Assembly: GCA_963669155.1 (NCBI GenBank) | Contig: OZ022576.1 | Location: 13,738,618 to 13,802,617 of the forward strand | Direction: 5' to 3' | Source: Arbacia lixula | Lineage: Eukaryota; Echinodermata; Echinoidea; Arbacioida; Arbaciidae | DNA: 64,000 bases | Shown here: one piece after another, positions 1 through 18,905 of the stretch | Position numbering within the stretch: position 1 is the stretch's first letter | Layout: each line of letters opens with the position of its first letter | Position numbers and translations under genes: made by a program | Notes under the pieces: model-generated | Database searches by the model: none | What the model was told of the DNA's origin: nothing | What the model saw: only the letters and a program-made list of their open reading frames with translations

Positions 1-1375
1 GCTTCACATGCGATGTTTATATGATAGCAGACGCCGTACCCTAGTTGAAGATGAGAGGTGTATGGATTAATCGTCGTGTTCCTGTTATGACCCGAGCTTT
101 ACGCGTCGTGCCCACGCGAAATAAGTGCGACAGGTGGCGAAACGCGGCTGCTGGGTTTCTTTTCATTAAAAACGTGGTGGAACAAAACCAACACGTAATT
201 ACATCGCACGGTTCCACTCTTTGGTATCTGTCACCACTGGTCAGCAGCGAGTTCATCGTACATGATACAATGAATGCATCTCTGCGGGAAACATGGGGCT
301 AAGCCAAGTCCCCTGTAGTTAATCCCTCTTTGCTATCCTACTCTTCTTCTTGTCCATGATTGGAGAGTGTGGGAAGATAGAGGGCGCCCTAGGTTTGAAG
401 ATTGCACCCCCCCCCCCTTTCCCTCCTCCGCGCACACATCATAATTGGGGGGGGGGGGGGGGGGCGCAGATCCCTGCATCGACTAACGTGATCAATGTAT
501 GTTGAGTATCTGAGACGCTGGCGTCCGTAGGTTGGACTTACAGCGGCAAAGGGGAAGAGTATGGAATGAAGATGGATGTCTAAATGGTTGACTATATTTC
601 TTTATATTAAAGGTGAAGCTGGAGTCAACAATCGAAGTATCAACCTTTGTCCTTCTCTCATGATCGAAGGGGCCTGGCAAACACAAATCGGGCACCAATA
701 TCTTTCAGTGGTTCAGACGAAGAAGCTGGTGAGAAGAGGGTGCGTGGTATTGACTCTTAGCCCTACAAGATCTCTCGGAACGCGCGCAGGACTGTTTACT
801 GTGTCACCCTATGGAAATAACATTGAATGATTTGTTCAAAGTTCACAATGTCGCTCTTCTAACCTAAAGATTCCTACCCAAAAAAAATTGTTCATCTATA
901 ACCTGAATGAAACTCAAGTCTAAAAGAGGAAAATGACTGCTGACCAAATCTCTGAAGAAGAGTGCCATCTCAGATAGTGCTGAACAAGCAAAGTCATGAT
1001 ATATTACCGTCCTGTTTTGGATCTGAGAGTGGGACCACTTTGAAGTAAAGAGCCCTGTTTTTCCAATATAGTTAGCTTGTGCGCACATTTGTGTACAAAA
1101 CGTATGATTTGATAATATTCCGTCAGGGAAACAAGTGTTTGTTTGAAGGAAAATGAGCGTTTTCAAAACAATCAAATCATTTAAATTTTAGCAACGTGCT
1201 ATGCAAATATTTACTTATTCAAATCACTGTTGTCTTTATAAGTCTACTCTCCATCCACCCGTGTAGGAAATGTGTTTTTGCCTTGAGCTCCTGCTGCTTA
1301 AGTGGTACTTGTTACTCCTACTGCATATCTACATACACAGGAGTTCCTTATATTGTATTCCATCTCTGATAAAGC
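1..1375. other. Gene-free stretch with facing poly-C and poly-G tracts
   Basis: No coding region recognised. C11 at 407-417 and G18 at 447-464 face each other 30 bp apart and could pair on one strand. The short open frames here have no recognisable similarity. Confidence 0.5.
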
Positions 1376-1620
1376 GGTGTCTACGGGCGTGTTTATCAAC
1401 TCTTTTTTTGGTAGAATTCAGGTTTCCAAACGCGTATAATTTTTTTAAACGCGTTTGAACGAGTTGATAAACGCAAAGGTGTTTTGTTTATGGGGTTTGG
1501 AAAGCTGTTTTGAAAAACGGAAATTTGTACGATCCTAAACGCGTTTAAACCAGAAACGCGTTTCAAGAAGCGAGATAAACGCAAAGCTGTTTTGAAACGA
1601 GTTTAAACCACGTGTTTCCA
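1376..1620. repeat. Cluster of AAACGCGTTT palindromes
   Basis: The 10-bp palindrome AAACGCGTTT occurs three times (about 1448, 1539, 1555), with near copies AAACGCGTATAA and AAACGAGTTTAAAC. GTTTATCAACTC (about 1391) and GAGTTGATAAAC (about 1459) are inverted. It may be the inside of a degenerate inverted-repeat element; no family is recognised. Confidence 0.45.
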
Positions 1621-1718
1621 CCACTGATCTCCCCACTAGATCAGTGGTTTCCACACATCGGTCGCACACTATTGTACTACAGTGCACGCGTAACGGCGCA
1701 GTAGAGCTGCGCAGTGAC

Positions 1719-1853
1719 AAGGCCGGTTTTCGACGATCCAATCAGTCGTGCGACTCTGCCAGAGGCTGAATCGTAGGATTTGGATTGGATTTTGTGCAAG
1801 AAGGTGACGTCACATTTTAATCCTGGCACTATCGCGATGTCTGCGGTAGCCTC
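1719..1853 (+). mobile_element. MITE-like element, family A copy 1
   Basis: Starts AAGGCCGG and ends GTCTGCGGTAGCCT, diverged versions of the TIR seen intact at 8.6 kb. It shares the internal GCGACTCTGCCAGAGGCTGA-type and GGTGACGTCACATTT blocks with the other two copies. No target duplication seen. Confidence 0.6.
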
Positions 1854-2339
1854 TACGGCCTCAGCGAATTTAAGTCTGGCTTTTTGTTCTTCATTGATGT
1901 TGATCATTAATGAGAATAGAACCCCCATCCTCGAATCGTACTTCCTAAAAAGGGAATAAACTATCACCTGATTGAGTCCACTTGGTAAAGTGATTCTCCA
2001 GGCAAGTATAAAGGAATCACGGTTTGTTTACGGCGGTAACCACGGATACGCAGCGACATTCAATGTTAGGAAGAGATCCAATATACTATGATAATGTGAT
2101 TGTGGTTGCGATCGGGTGGTACAGCGGTGATGATAATCGGGGTAGCTTAGGAAGCCAACAATCAAATTGTATTGTTGGTGATTATAGTGATGGTGATGTA
2201 AGATACATTAACATTGATGGGGTTGAGGGTGGGAAGGAGGAGAAGGAGAATGCTAATGGAAGTAACAAAAATGAGGATGATAATTTAGTAATAATTGCAT
2301 TAATGAAACTTTCCATACATCAACTTAGAACATGACATT

Positions 2340-2690
2340 AGGAGGACACAGAATGGCTTTTAGGATTTTTGTCATGGCAAAAACAAAGGAACAACGAATG
2401 GGTCCTCGAAAAGATTGGTAAAAAAACAAGCCATAAGAAGAATTGTTATGATAAAACTAAAATACTTTGGCCATATGGTCAGGAGAAATGGCGGGGTGGA
2501 GAAACAGATATTTCAGGGAGAAGTAAACGTGGAAGAGGCTGTCCACCTATGTCTTGGACCGATGACATGAAGATACATGTACTATCAAGAGGAGGAATGA
2601 TAGATGTAACCCACATGGTAGCGAAAAGAGTTGAATTGCGCGCCCTTGTGAAGACCACAGCAGTGATCTGTAGCGCCACCTGAAGCTGCC
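2340..2690 (+). pseudogene. Non-LTR retrotransposon ORF2 C-terminal remnant
   Basis: Translation across two frameshifts gives NNEWVLEKIGKK, then LKYFGHMVRRNG with EKQIFQGEVN, then RGRGCPPMSWTDDMK. This is the order found at the end of many invertebrate endonuclease-reverse transcriptase LINE proteins (R-T-N-E-W-V-L..K-x-x-Y-F-G-H-x-x-R..E-x-x-I-x-x-G...G-R-G-x-P-x-x-x-W-x-D-D). Only the tail remains; the catalytic RT core is absent. Confidence 0.72.
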
Positions 2691-2982
2691 CTTGATGATG
2701 ATATCAACGCTTATGTACATTGTAGATTTCTCTGCATACTGCTACCCGCCTCAGTTCATCGCCGCCGATCGCCCCATCTCCCAGACTACTGAGCCCCTTC
2801 CGGTTCCTGCATGCCCCCTCCGAATCTGCCCTGAAGGTCTTTTCACATGGGGGTGACTTGCCGTTGACGTTTGCCGCTCACCGCTCACCGCGGGCTATAT
2901 ACATAGTGCTAGTGCGTTCCCACTGTGGCGAGACAAGAAAATACATATATATAATATATAATATATGCCTGTAGAGACATCA

Positions 2983-3156
2983 AGACCACCACAGACCACA
3001 CGATTTTACCACGATTCTGCAGTCGTATAAGGGGTATCATACGACTGGAGATATGACATCACCGTCGTGCACAAATCCAATGACTGGACCCTGCGATTCA
3101 GCCAGTCGCAAAGCCACACTACAGCATAACTCATGTCGTGTCGTATGCCATGGCCT
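2983..3156 (-). mobile_element. MITE-like element, family A copy 2
   Basis: Reverse-oriented relative to the 8.6-kb copy. On the minus strand it reads AAGGCCATGGCATACGACAC, then GCGACTGGCTGAATCGCAGG, and ends near GTGGTCTT. It shares the GACTGGCTGAATCGCAGG and ATTTGTGCACG blocks with copy 3. Confidence 0.65.
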
Positions 3157-4786
3157 TTAAATACAGAGTTGGTCGGCCACTTTGCCAGAGTGATCGTTGT
3201 GGACATCGGCATATAGTGACGTCTTTTTCTACATCTCTGCCTCATGAAATCGACTTGCACTTCACAGCGCTAACCATTTTACGTACGCATTTTCTGCTTC
3301 CAATGTTGTCCTGTCGAAACTAACGGTGTTTGCCTAGCCCATGATTATTTAGTATTTCCTTCGTTTTGTACAACTAGGATAGCATGTTTCAGACAGATGG
3401 CCTCACCCTTTTCACATGTTGATTTTCTGACCTTTTCAAGTACAATCTGGGAGGGAGAAATGGGAAGGGGCCGGTTAAAAAAGTTTCCTGGTGAGTCGAG
3501 TGATACGGACATCTGCAAAAATAGATAGCCCCCCCCCCCCCCCCCCCGCGAAAAGGGGCATCCCTGTCTTTCAATGACGACTTTAATCATCTTGAGACGT
3601 TTCCTTCACATTGTTCTGAAATCAGACGATAACGGCAGAACAGTTCTGCCATGCTGAATATCGGTACCACCATCTTATCACTACTCCATTTGAGTCTTAA
3701 CATGGTGTATGCTGTATGCGCCATTGAGGCATTCTCGATAGGAAAAGCGCATCATTCCAATCTTACATCATGAGGCCTTTGCAGAGAAGGTGTTCAGCAT
3801 AGGTAGATCCCGTTCATCCCCCGTTTTTGTTGCATCCGTTCATCATATACTTAAATTCTCTATTTAAAACGAAAAAAATATTCTTTCTACGCTGCAAACA
3901 TTATTAAAAATGTTGTACTTTAAAGTAAAACTTTGTTTAAATGCAACATTCCAATACTTGGTACACATACGCACGTGCATATTTCAGCCCTGCATCACAT
4001 ACTACAATCCATGGATCTAAATATATCATTGCGCAGCGCCGCGTAAAAGATTTTTGTTAAGGGTGTGTGTGTGTGTATGTGTGGGTTTGATGCACGTGTG
4101 TTTGTGTGCGTGTGTGCTTGTGTGTGGCATAGGAGAGTTGCCGTAATTGAGTCTTTACATTTCCCCCAGCCTGTTTTCGCAGGACAAACCTAACCGTATG
4201 ATTTAATCAAGTCATTTTGACGGCAGATGCTCACTGGTGACTCGCAGAAATTGGATTTCTAGAAGAGAGAGGCGCAGAGTGCTAGCGGGGGCCCAGATTG
4301 CGCAAAAATAGAGGAGGGGGGGGGGGGGCAGAGAAGGAGATAAGAGGGAGAAAGAGATAGAGAGAGAGAAGGGGGAGAGGGGGGGGAGATAATGGGATAA
4401 TAAAGATATAGAAAGGGGAGCGTGAGAGGGCGAGAGAGAGAGGGGGTGAGAGAATAAGAGAGAGAAAGAGAAGTGAGAAAGAGATATAGAGAAGGGGAGG
4501 GAGGGAGGAAGGAAAGAAAGAAAGGAGAGAGAGAGAGAGGGAGGGAGTGTGGGAAATGATGAAGGGCAGAGAGAAAAATAAACGAAAGAAGATGAGATTT
4601 AATGGAATAACTTCAGCGTTGGGAAGGTGATGGGGCGGTCACGTGACAAGCCTCAACCTCTTACTGAAATTTGATTGCGAAATAAGATTCGCTGATGGAA
4701 CGGAAGACACACGGTGCGGGTCGGTGTTCAAATCATCTTCATCTAACGAGAGATTTATCGCGGTTCTGCCCCCCCCCCCCCCCACC

Positions 4787-4849
<63 letters not shown>

Positions 4850-6401
4850 TCTTTAACTTTTACAGTAGAATATCTTGAAGCCCTCCTTTACATAATGATT
4901 ATACACCCAAATGGAGAGGTGCACTATGATTGTGCAAAATGGGGGAGGGGGTGATTTTTTTTTCGACGAGCGTAAAACATTTCCTAACAACGGGCGGGGG
5001 ATGGGGAAAAGGGAACGACAAATTACAAACAAATTATGAGCGACCAAACATGATATACACCTCACACATGAAACCAAACCTGATTCTTCTCAGAGATAAA
5101 GTATTTATGATAATGGCCTTCACGTCAACACATCTAGTCCCCTCATATAAAACGTAATGAGATGACACGACGATAATGTGCTTTCTGCCACACAAATCTA
5201 TCTGATCAAGAAATGGATGAGTAATATAGTTCTGCGTTGAATTATCCATTTTCCCTTTAGTCGTATTTCCTATGTATCCGTCACTGGTTGCTAGATTTCC
5301 ATCCGAAGGACTTCCTTTCCCATTTATTGACCATTAGAACAATGCGCATTTTCGCTCGTGGTTGCTTTAATGCACAATTTGTTCGAAATAAACCGTTATC
5401 ATAATGTATTTACAATTTCCCTCCCTAACTGCCGAGAGACGCGTAAGTACGTTCACCTGTATTTTGTGATTCAATGGATGGATGGGATTCTGCATCTATT
5501 GATTTTGTTGCTCCTCGGACGAATCTCGGACAAGCTTTAGGGTTGCCATTAGTTACGTATTGTTTGATCGACGTGAATAAAATTTGCATACTAAACGAAA
5601 ATGGCCTACCATGCGATTCCCAATATCTTTGTGACGCTGATTTGCATAAACGTTGCATTCAATGTTGGGGAACTAGCCAATGGACTAAGCGTGCTCATGC
5701 CACTTGACACGATATAAGCCCGACTTGCTGCTATGGATATGCTTATCATTATGTAGAATGTTTGTAGAATATGTCAGTGTATAAGTACGCTATTTTGATT
5801 ATTATTTATGCAGTGAATTACTTGAAGACGGTGCTCTCGTTGTCAAAATGGGGCATGGAAATCCACAACGAGAGAGAACTTAACTTTTGTTGTCTCGTTA
5901 AGAATACTCTGCAGAAAATCAAGATCATGCCAATGGAAGAGAATAATCGAATCAGAGTGCAAGTCTGTCGAGGTGATTTGACAAAAACGCCTTTTATTTG
6001 CTTCTAACCGTGACAAAATGCTGGAGCATAACTTCATTGTCTTCAGTACTGAGATGAGAGGCCTTGCATTGAATCTGGCAGTTTCCAATATTACGCACAT
6101 TACTGCCGCCGAGAGAGGGACAGTGCCGTAATAGAACGTGGCATATCGGCAGGAGAAGTCAGGCGAGAATTTGCTTCTTTTTTTATACATATCTTCATGT
6201 CTCCAGAGAGAGCTAGCATCATTCCATATAAACATTTGCATGCAATAATATAACATTACATATATGGTAGAGAAGGGATATGAGGATGGGAAAGAGAGAG
6301 GGAGAGAGAGAAAATGGAAAGTTGATTAGCACAAGCAGGGGAAAAGAGGATAAGAGAGAGAGAAAAAAAAGAAAGACAAAGAGAGAGTGAGGGGGTAGAG
6401 A

Positions 6402-6432
<31 letters not shown>

Positions 6433-7388
6433 TGTGTGTGTGTGTGTGTGTGTAGGGGGGGGGGAGAGTAGGCGAATAAAATCAAATATATTTCTTTGAA
6501 ATTACACTACTAGTAAAAGGCCAACCGCAATTATGATCCCCTAAATACACAATTTCCCTTCATTTATAATGTAAACATGAAATAACATTCGCCGCTTCTT
6601 CTCTATTTTACTCTTTGTGTGAAAGCAAGACGACTCTTCTCTACAAAGAAGACATGATTAGCGAATCACCTCACATGCCTAAACAAGCACAGATACCTCC
6701 AACCTCGTCCAGGTGTCATCTCTTATTCCCCTCTCCTTCTCGCCTTCCCGCTCAAGTTAATTAGTTACCGGAAGGATTATATTGGAATGGTGTTTGTTTT
6801 TCTCCCTCGAGTATTCACCGAATTCCCGCGGATTTGAGAAACCAGCGGTGGTCATCCACCGAGCCGATGATGATATTACCCGTTTTTTGTTTCTTTCGGG
6901 CCTGTCTTTCTTGCTTGCATGGTCGTGTGAAAAGCCCGTCGTCTTTGATGTATGCCACACGAGCGACACGCCATTATGAAACGGCAATTTCACCTCTAGT
7001 CGGAGACGTGGTGAGATGGATGGTGAGAAAGATTGCCATGACAGCTCTTGGTTATTAACATCACCCAGAGGCTATCTGTGTCTTGCTCATGACGTGAAGG
7101 TTTGCCGGTAGGGGTGGCAAGGGGGTAGAAGAAGAGGGGAAGGGAGAGAAGGAAAGGGAGAAAGAGAGAGGGGGTGAGAGAGAGAGAGAGAGAGAGATAG
7201 AGAAGGGTAGAGAAAGAGACAGAGAGAGAGAGAGGGAGAAAAATAAAGAGAGAGAAAGAGAGATAGAGAGATAGAGAGAAAGCAGTTTTAATTTGATGTG
7301 TGAGTAAGTATGTGTGTGTGTGTCTGTTAAAGACTTAAAAAAGTAAAGACGCCTTCTTCTTTACACCCTATCTTCCTCTTTCCCTGCA

Positions 7389-7435
<47 letters not shown>

Positions 7436-8558
7436 CTCTGTCTCTCTGTCTCTCTCTCTCTCTGTCTCTCACCCTCACCCTCACCCTCTCCCTCTCTATT
7501 TCTGTTTCTTTTTCTTCCCTTCTCTCTTAGGATCGACCTCTATCTACGCGGGAGCCATAATCCATACCATCTACACACTCAATATCATGGTCGAGCTCCG
7601 CCGTCCTTTTCATTTCTTGAAATTCGAGTCATGTTAAAAGGCCCATTGACATGATTGAGTTTGAACCAAACTATACATTTTATATCCTCTTACAGAATGC
7701 CACACTTTCCCTCGCCTACAGGTTTATATTTTTGATTGACGAAATCGATATCCCTTTTCTTATAGATTATGCTCTTAGATTTCATTCAAGTCCCTAGTTG
7801 AGGGGTGGGGGGGGGGAGATGCATGGGGTCTGTCTTGCCGTATTGTATTAGCCATCTCGTCATGACTTCCTGAGACTTGTAGGTTGAGTCGATCTTTGTA
7901 CGAGCACTCCCCCTCTTTCTCAAGATCAAGATTGAAGCACAAAGCGATGTGAGCGGTATATCATGGTCTTATGAAGATATTGCAGCGCATCAATCAATAT
8001 TCACTTTATTCATAGATTGATTTTTTCCCTTTCCCAATCCTCGCCCTCATCTCTTAACGAACAATATCCCTCTAGAACGGAAAATCTTCCCTATAAACCG
8101 GAAAATCAGGACCGTAATATTCTATGTGGAGTGAAGGTGGACTGATCACAAACACAAGCAAATATCAAATAGTTTTGCTCTGTAGGATCTCCAAAGGGCT
8201 CGTGAAGGTTTGATTGGTCTCAAATGATTGGCCTACTTCTCCTCTGCCATTTGCAGTGCCTGATAATAAGTTATGCGGATGGTGCAACTTTCTATCACCC
8301 ACCATTAAAGCTTGGCAGGCCATTATAACGAGTGCGCTGACCGGCTTGTGCCGGGTAAAATCAGACCGGCCCGATATGGCCTAAATTCAGAACATTAACC
8401 CAAATGTCGCTCCAATTTATTTTGCTAGCTCATCGTGGATGAATCTTAATCACAATATTCTGCCTTTCCTTCATACTTTTTTGTCCTTTTTTTTTTTTTT
8501 TGGGGGGGGGGGGATCGGCTGTTTTTGGATCACGAGATTGCCATCCATCATTTGATTT
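3157..8558. other. Gene-free stretch with purine/pyrimidine microsatellites
   Basis: No gene recognised. Contents: C19 at 3529-3547; a GT-rich patch at 4061-4127; a GA-rich tract at 4310-4550; C15 plus (CT)28 at 4769-4846; compound (GA)n(GT)n(G)n at 6280-6470; a GA tract at 7130-7285 facing a CT tract at 7387-7515; T15 directly followed by G12 at 8487-8513. The apparent Ser-Leu or Arg-Glu open frames here are these repeats. Confidence 0.7.
5391..5585 (+). repeat. Interspersed repeat, related to the core of the 40.4-kb TTAA element
   Basis: Shares long blocks with 40,555-40,750 in the same orientation: TTCACCTGTAT, TTCAATGGATGGA, CTCGGACAAGCTTTGGG/TAGGG, GTAACGTATTGTTTGA (with substitutions). 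The long TIRs that flank the 40-kb copy are not present here. Confidence 0.7.
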
Positions 8559-8723
8559 AAGGCCACCGCAGACATGGCAGGCGACACGATCCGACAAGTT
8601 GGACGACTCTGCGACTGGCTGAATCGCAGGAACCAGCCATTGCATTTGTGTACGGTGACGTCACATTTCCAGCCATAGTCCCTTACGACTACAAAATCGC
8701 CGCAAATCGTCTGCGGTGGCCTT
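8559..8723 (+). mobile_element. MITE-like element, family A copy 3 (best preserved)
   Basis: 165 bp with perfect 15-bp terminal inverted repeats AAGGCCACCGCAGAC / GTCTGCGGTGGCCTT. Read with TIR AGGCC..., the flanks are TTA on both sides, a 3-bp TWA duplication as made by PIF/Harbinger transposases. It encodes nothing, so it would be a non-autonomous element. Superfamily assignment is inference from the TSD. Confidence 0.75.
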
Positions 8724-11230
8724 TACTCGGCCATGCTGGTAGCTTATGCAGTTTCAACTCCTTGTATATGCATGTTTATAGTCCTCTTTTTTCTCCATAA
8801 ATTGATAAACAGCAAGTGTGCATTTATGAAGTTGTAGGTAGGTCTATGTTTATATAATACCCCTGGCCGACACCACATTAGCATATGACCTATAGGCCTA
8901 ATTTTCTGCAATTTATTTAAGTGGATATAAATTTGTAATTCACCAGCCAGTAACGCGATCATACCATTTTCCTTACATGATGGATCAATGGATCAATAGA
9001 CTTGAATTGATAACTAGAAAGTTCATTGTACAACGAGTAATAATGGTTTTAGTACCACGTCGGACCATGTGGCAATGGTTCTTTGTCTGAATAATGTAAT
9101 CAACATAATGAAACAGCGTATCTAATGACGTCTAGCTCACCCTCACTCGATAAAGAGCGCATCACAATAACGTCTGTGAAATAGCTTTCGGCCTTCGAAA
9201 ATCACACTGCGCAGAACAGAATGTTATCATTAACCCTTTGTCCTTGGGCACATATGAAGGTTGGGGTTCATTTTCATTAAAAAAATAATGAAATCGCAAG
9301 ACGCATAAAATGAAAACTTCCCGCTACATAAATTGTAGCACTTCAAAAATAGCATTATGACACAAAAATGTCTGCAAAGCGCCGGGTGAAAAGTTCGAGG
9401 AAGGTCTATCTACTACAGATGTGGACATAGCGGAAATGAGCAATGTCAACTCTTCACCTTTTGCCATCGTATGGTTTTCTCTCGTTGGGTCATGACTTCA
9501 TACATACACCAATTTTATAAGTACAGTAAGTATTTTCATATTGATTTTGTAGATTGTTATTCCGTGTCCAATGTTCATCTCATTAATATAGATTTAATGT
9601 ATAGTTATTAATGTATCTTGTTCTGTTGATTAATCTCTTGGATATTTTGTCTTGTTTTTCATCGATTGGATATCCTTCATTTTTTTTCAAAGAAGAACTT
9701 GCATTTAGTTTAAAAGTTTTGGTTCATAATTATCTCATTACAATAATGATCATACATATACATATAAGAATCATAGTCTATATACGATGTATACACAGAA
9801 TATGTATGAAGAATGCATATTCGTGATTTTCAGTTAACCCTTGCAGTGCCAGGCACATGAACCACTATTAGACGCATGTATATTAATGGTTAACAAATTT
9901 AGAAATGGCACAAAGTAAGTTAAATGTGTGCTGGTATGTAGCTGGAGGAAGATGGTCACGTGATCGCTGAACATTCTCTGATCTAAGCACGCGTGCAGTT
10001 TATTGACCATCATCTATTGTACCACGTGCTACTCGTAAGTCATCATTATCATTTATGACACCGAAATAGTTCTTGACCCCTCCCTCCCTTGACTTAAATC
10101 ACCCTATCATGTTACAACCACCACACTTCTTATACCACTCCCCCTTCCAACCCAACCAAACACCCCCGCCCCCCCCCCCCCCCCACTCCCCCCTTTCCTC
10201 GCATCCCAACCATACTCCGACGTGAATAAGACTTTCCCCGATTCAAATACCACCTCTGTGATTATGGCACACGCGTAGGGCAAAGTGTAGAAAGTATGAA
10301 TAAAAATAGCCACCGGCGCATATCGTAATAATCAATGCGTGGTGAATATGTGAAGTAGAATGATAGGAGAGGAGAGACGTGAGACGAGCCAGCCAGGTAG
10401 CTAACGAGGATGGGGGGAAGGAAAGTGGCCCGCGAGCAATATGGGCTTTCAGGAGTCTAGAGACCGAGAGATGTTAAAACAATGAAGCACACGCGATGAG
10501 CACTTCAGCCTAGTCCTGCTGTGTGTCAGCAGAGAAACTAAACTAGTTACCGCCCCCCCCCCCATTTTTTCCGGGGGTGGGGTGTGATGGTGATGGTGCT
10601 GGTTGGGGACCTGTGTAATAGTCCAGCGAGCATGTCGAGTGTGAATATATAGGTCTCAGGGGTGTTATGCAAGGAGTTATTTTGAGATGAGAGAGTAAGG
10701 CAATGGAAAGGGGGGCCAGTAATTCACTTTTGTTTTATGGCATCCATAATATTGTCATGATACATGTACAACTCCAATGATGTTTGATTACAGTTGAGTG
10801 TTTAGGGTAAGAGCAATGCTGTGCCATAAGATGCAATAACAAATGTCGGCCAAACCGCATGGGATGAGACTAAATGCTAAAACCATCGTCATGAGTGGAG
10901 GTTTAAGCCCTTGTTTGTTTTGAAAAGCATGCATGTTTACTTTATTGTAAAATGGTATTATGTGTGCTATAGATCGATCATCTATCTAAATGGACAGGTA
11001 TAATCTTATTCTTACCCCATTTCCTTTCTACTTACTACAGGATAGGTACTAATTATTGTGGCAACATCGCCAAAAAAGTACACTCTTTTCCCAAGAGCCC
11101 ACACCCTTCATCTAGATTCGCTTCGCAAGCCCTACATCCCCCCAAGCATACACAATAATGTGACGCAGCCGACATGAATACCCAATCATAGAGAAAAACA
11201 AAATGGAGGGAGATAAAAAGTACGTGAACT
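8724..11230. other. Gene-free stretch, no gene recognised
   Basis: Ordinary AT-rich sequence with poly-C tracts at 10,169-10,184 and 10,553-10,563. Nothing with coding similarity on either strand. Confidence 0.5.
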
Positions 11231-11235
11231 CACTC

Positions 11236-11240
11236 TCACC

Positions 11241-11315
<75 letters not shown>

Positions 11316-11560
11316 TCTCTCTCTCTCTCTCTTTATCTCTTTTCTCCATTCACTCATTTTCTCTCTCGTTCTCCCTTCTCCCCTCTCTTTCTCTCCCTCC
11401 TTTCTTTCTCTCCCTCTCCTTCTCTCCCCCTCTCTCCCTCCCACCCACCTCCCTCCCTCTCTCTCTCTCTCTCCATCTCTCTCTTCTCCATTCACTCGTT
11501 TTCTCTCTCGTTCTCCCTTCTCCCCTCTCTTTCTCTCCCTCTCCTTCTCTCCCCATCTCT

Positions 11561-11614
<54 letters not shown>

Positions 11615-11806
11615 TTCACTCATTTTCTCTCTCGTTCTCCCTTCTCCCCTCTCTTTCTCTCCCTCCTTTCTTTCTCTGCCTCTCCTACTCACCCCCTCTC
11701 TCCGTCTCCTTCTCCCCCCCCCCTCTCTCTCTCTCTCCCTCCTCTCTCTCTCTCTCTCTCTCTCTCCCTCTCTCTCTCTTTCTCTCTCTCTCTCTTCAGG
11801 CTCTGG
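11236..11806. repeat. CT-rich satellite block with higher-order repeat
   Basis: About 570 bp almost purely pyrimidine on the plus strand. A higher-order unit starting TTCTCCATTCACTC(A/G)TTTT recurs at about 11,341, 11,487 and 11,608 (spacing about 146 and 121 bp), separated by (CT)n runs and a C10 run. The Ser/Leu open frame and the reverse Arg/Glu frames are by-products. Confidence 0.85.
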
Positions 11807-11992
11807 AGCTGGTTTGGATCCACTGAAAGCCCCGTAGCAGTGCCGTGTGGTCGCTGAAGCGGCTCTTTAATCAGACAATCGACGCTGCTACAGCCAGCCG
11901 CTCGACCTGTTCTCCAGCTCCAAAACATTATTGCAATCTAATATGATTATCAATAATAAAGGCCAGCTCCATATTAATTCCAGAGCATGCAA

Positions 11993-12103
11993 ACACTCAC
12001 TCACTCACTCACTCACTCACTCACTCACTCACTCACTCACTCACTCACTCTCTCACTCACTCACTCACATTAAGCTACCCTCTACCCCCCCCCCCCCCCC
12101 CCT
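11993..12103. repeat. (CACT)n tetranucleotide microsatellite plus C18
   Basis: About 18 copies of CACT at 11,995-12,068 with one CTCT interruption, then a C18 tract at 12,085-12,102. Confidence 0.9.
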
Positions 12104-18730
<6,627 letters not shown>

Positions 18731-18735
18731 CTTTC

Positions 18736-18905
<170 letters not shown>

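Noticed and set aside
5474..5707. 77-codon frame at 5.5 kb
   Set aside because: Lies in the interspersed repeat whose 40-kb copy has stops in this frame, so the frame is not conserved.
11203..11826. 207-residue Ser/Leu open frame and reverse Arg/Glu frames
   Set aside because: Pure (CT)n translation; the same holds for frames at 4.6, 6.2, 14.5, 15.8, 18.7, 24.0 and 59.3 kb.
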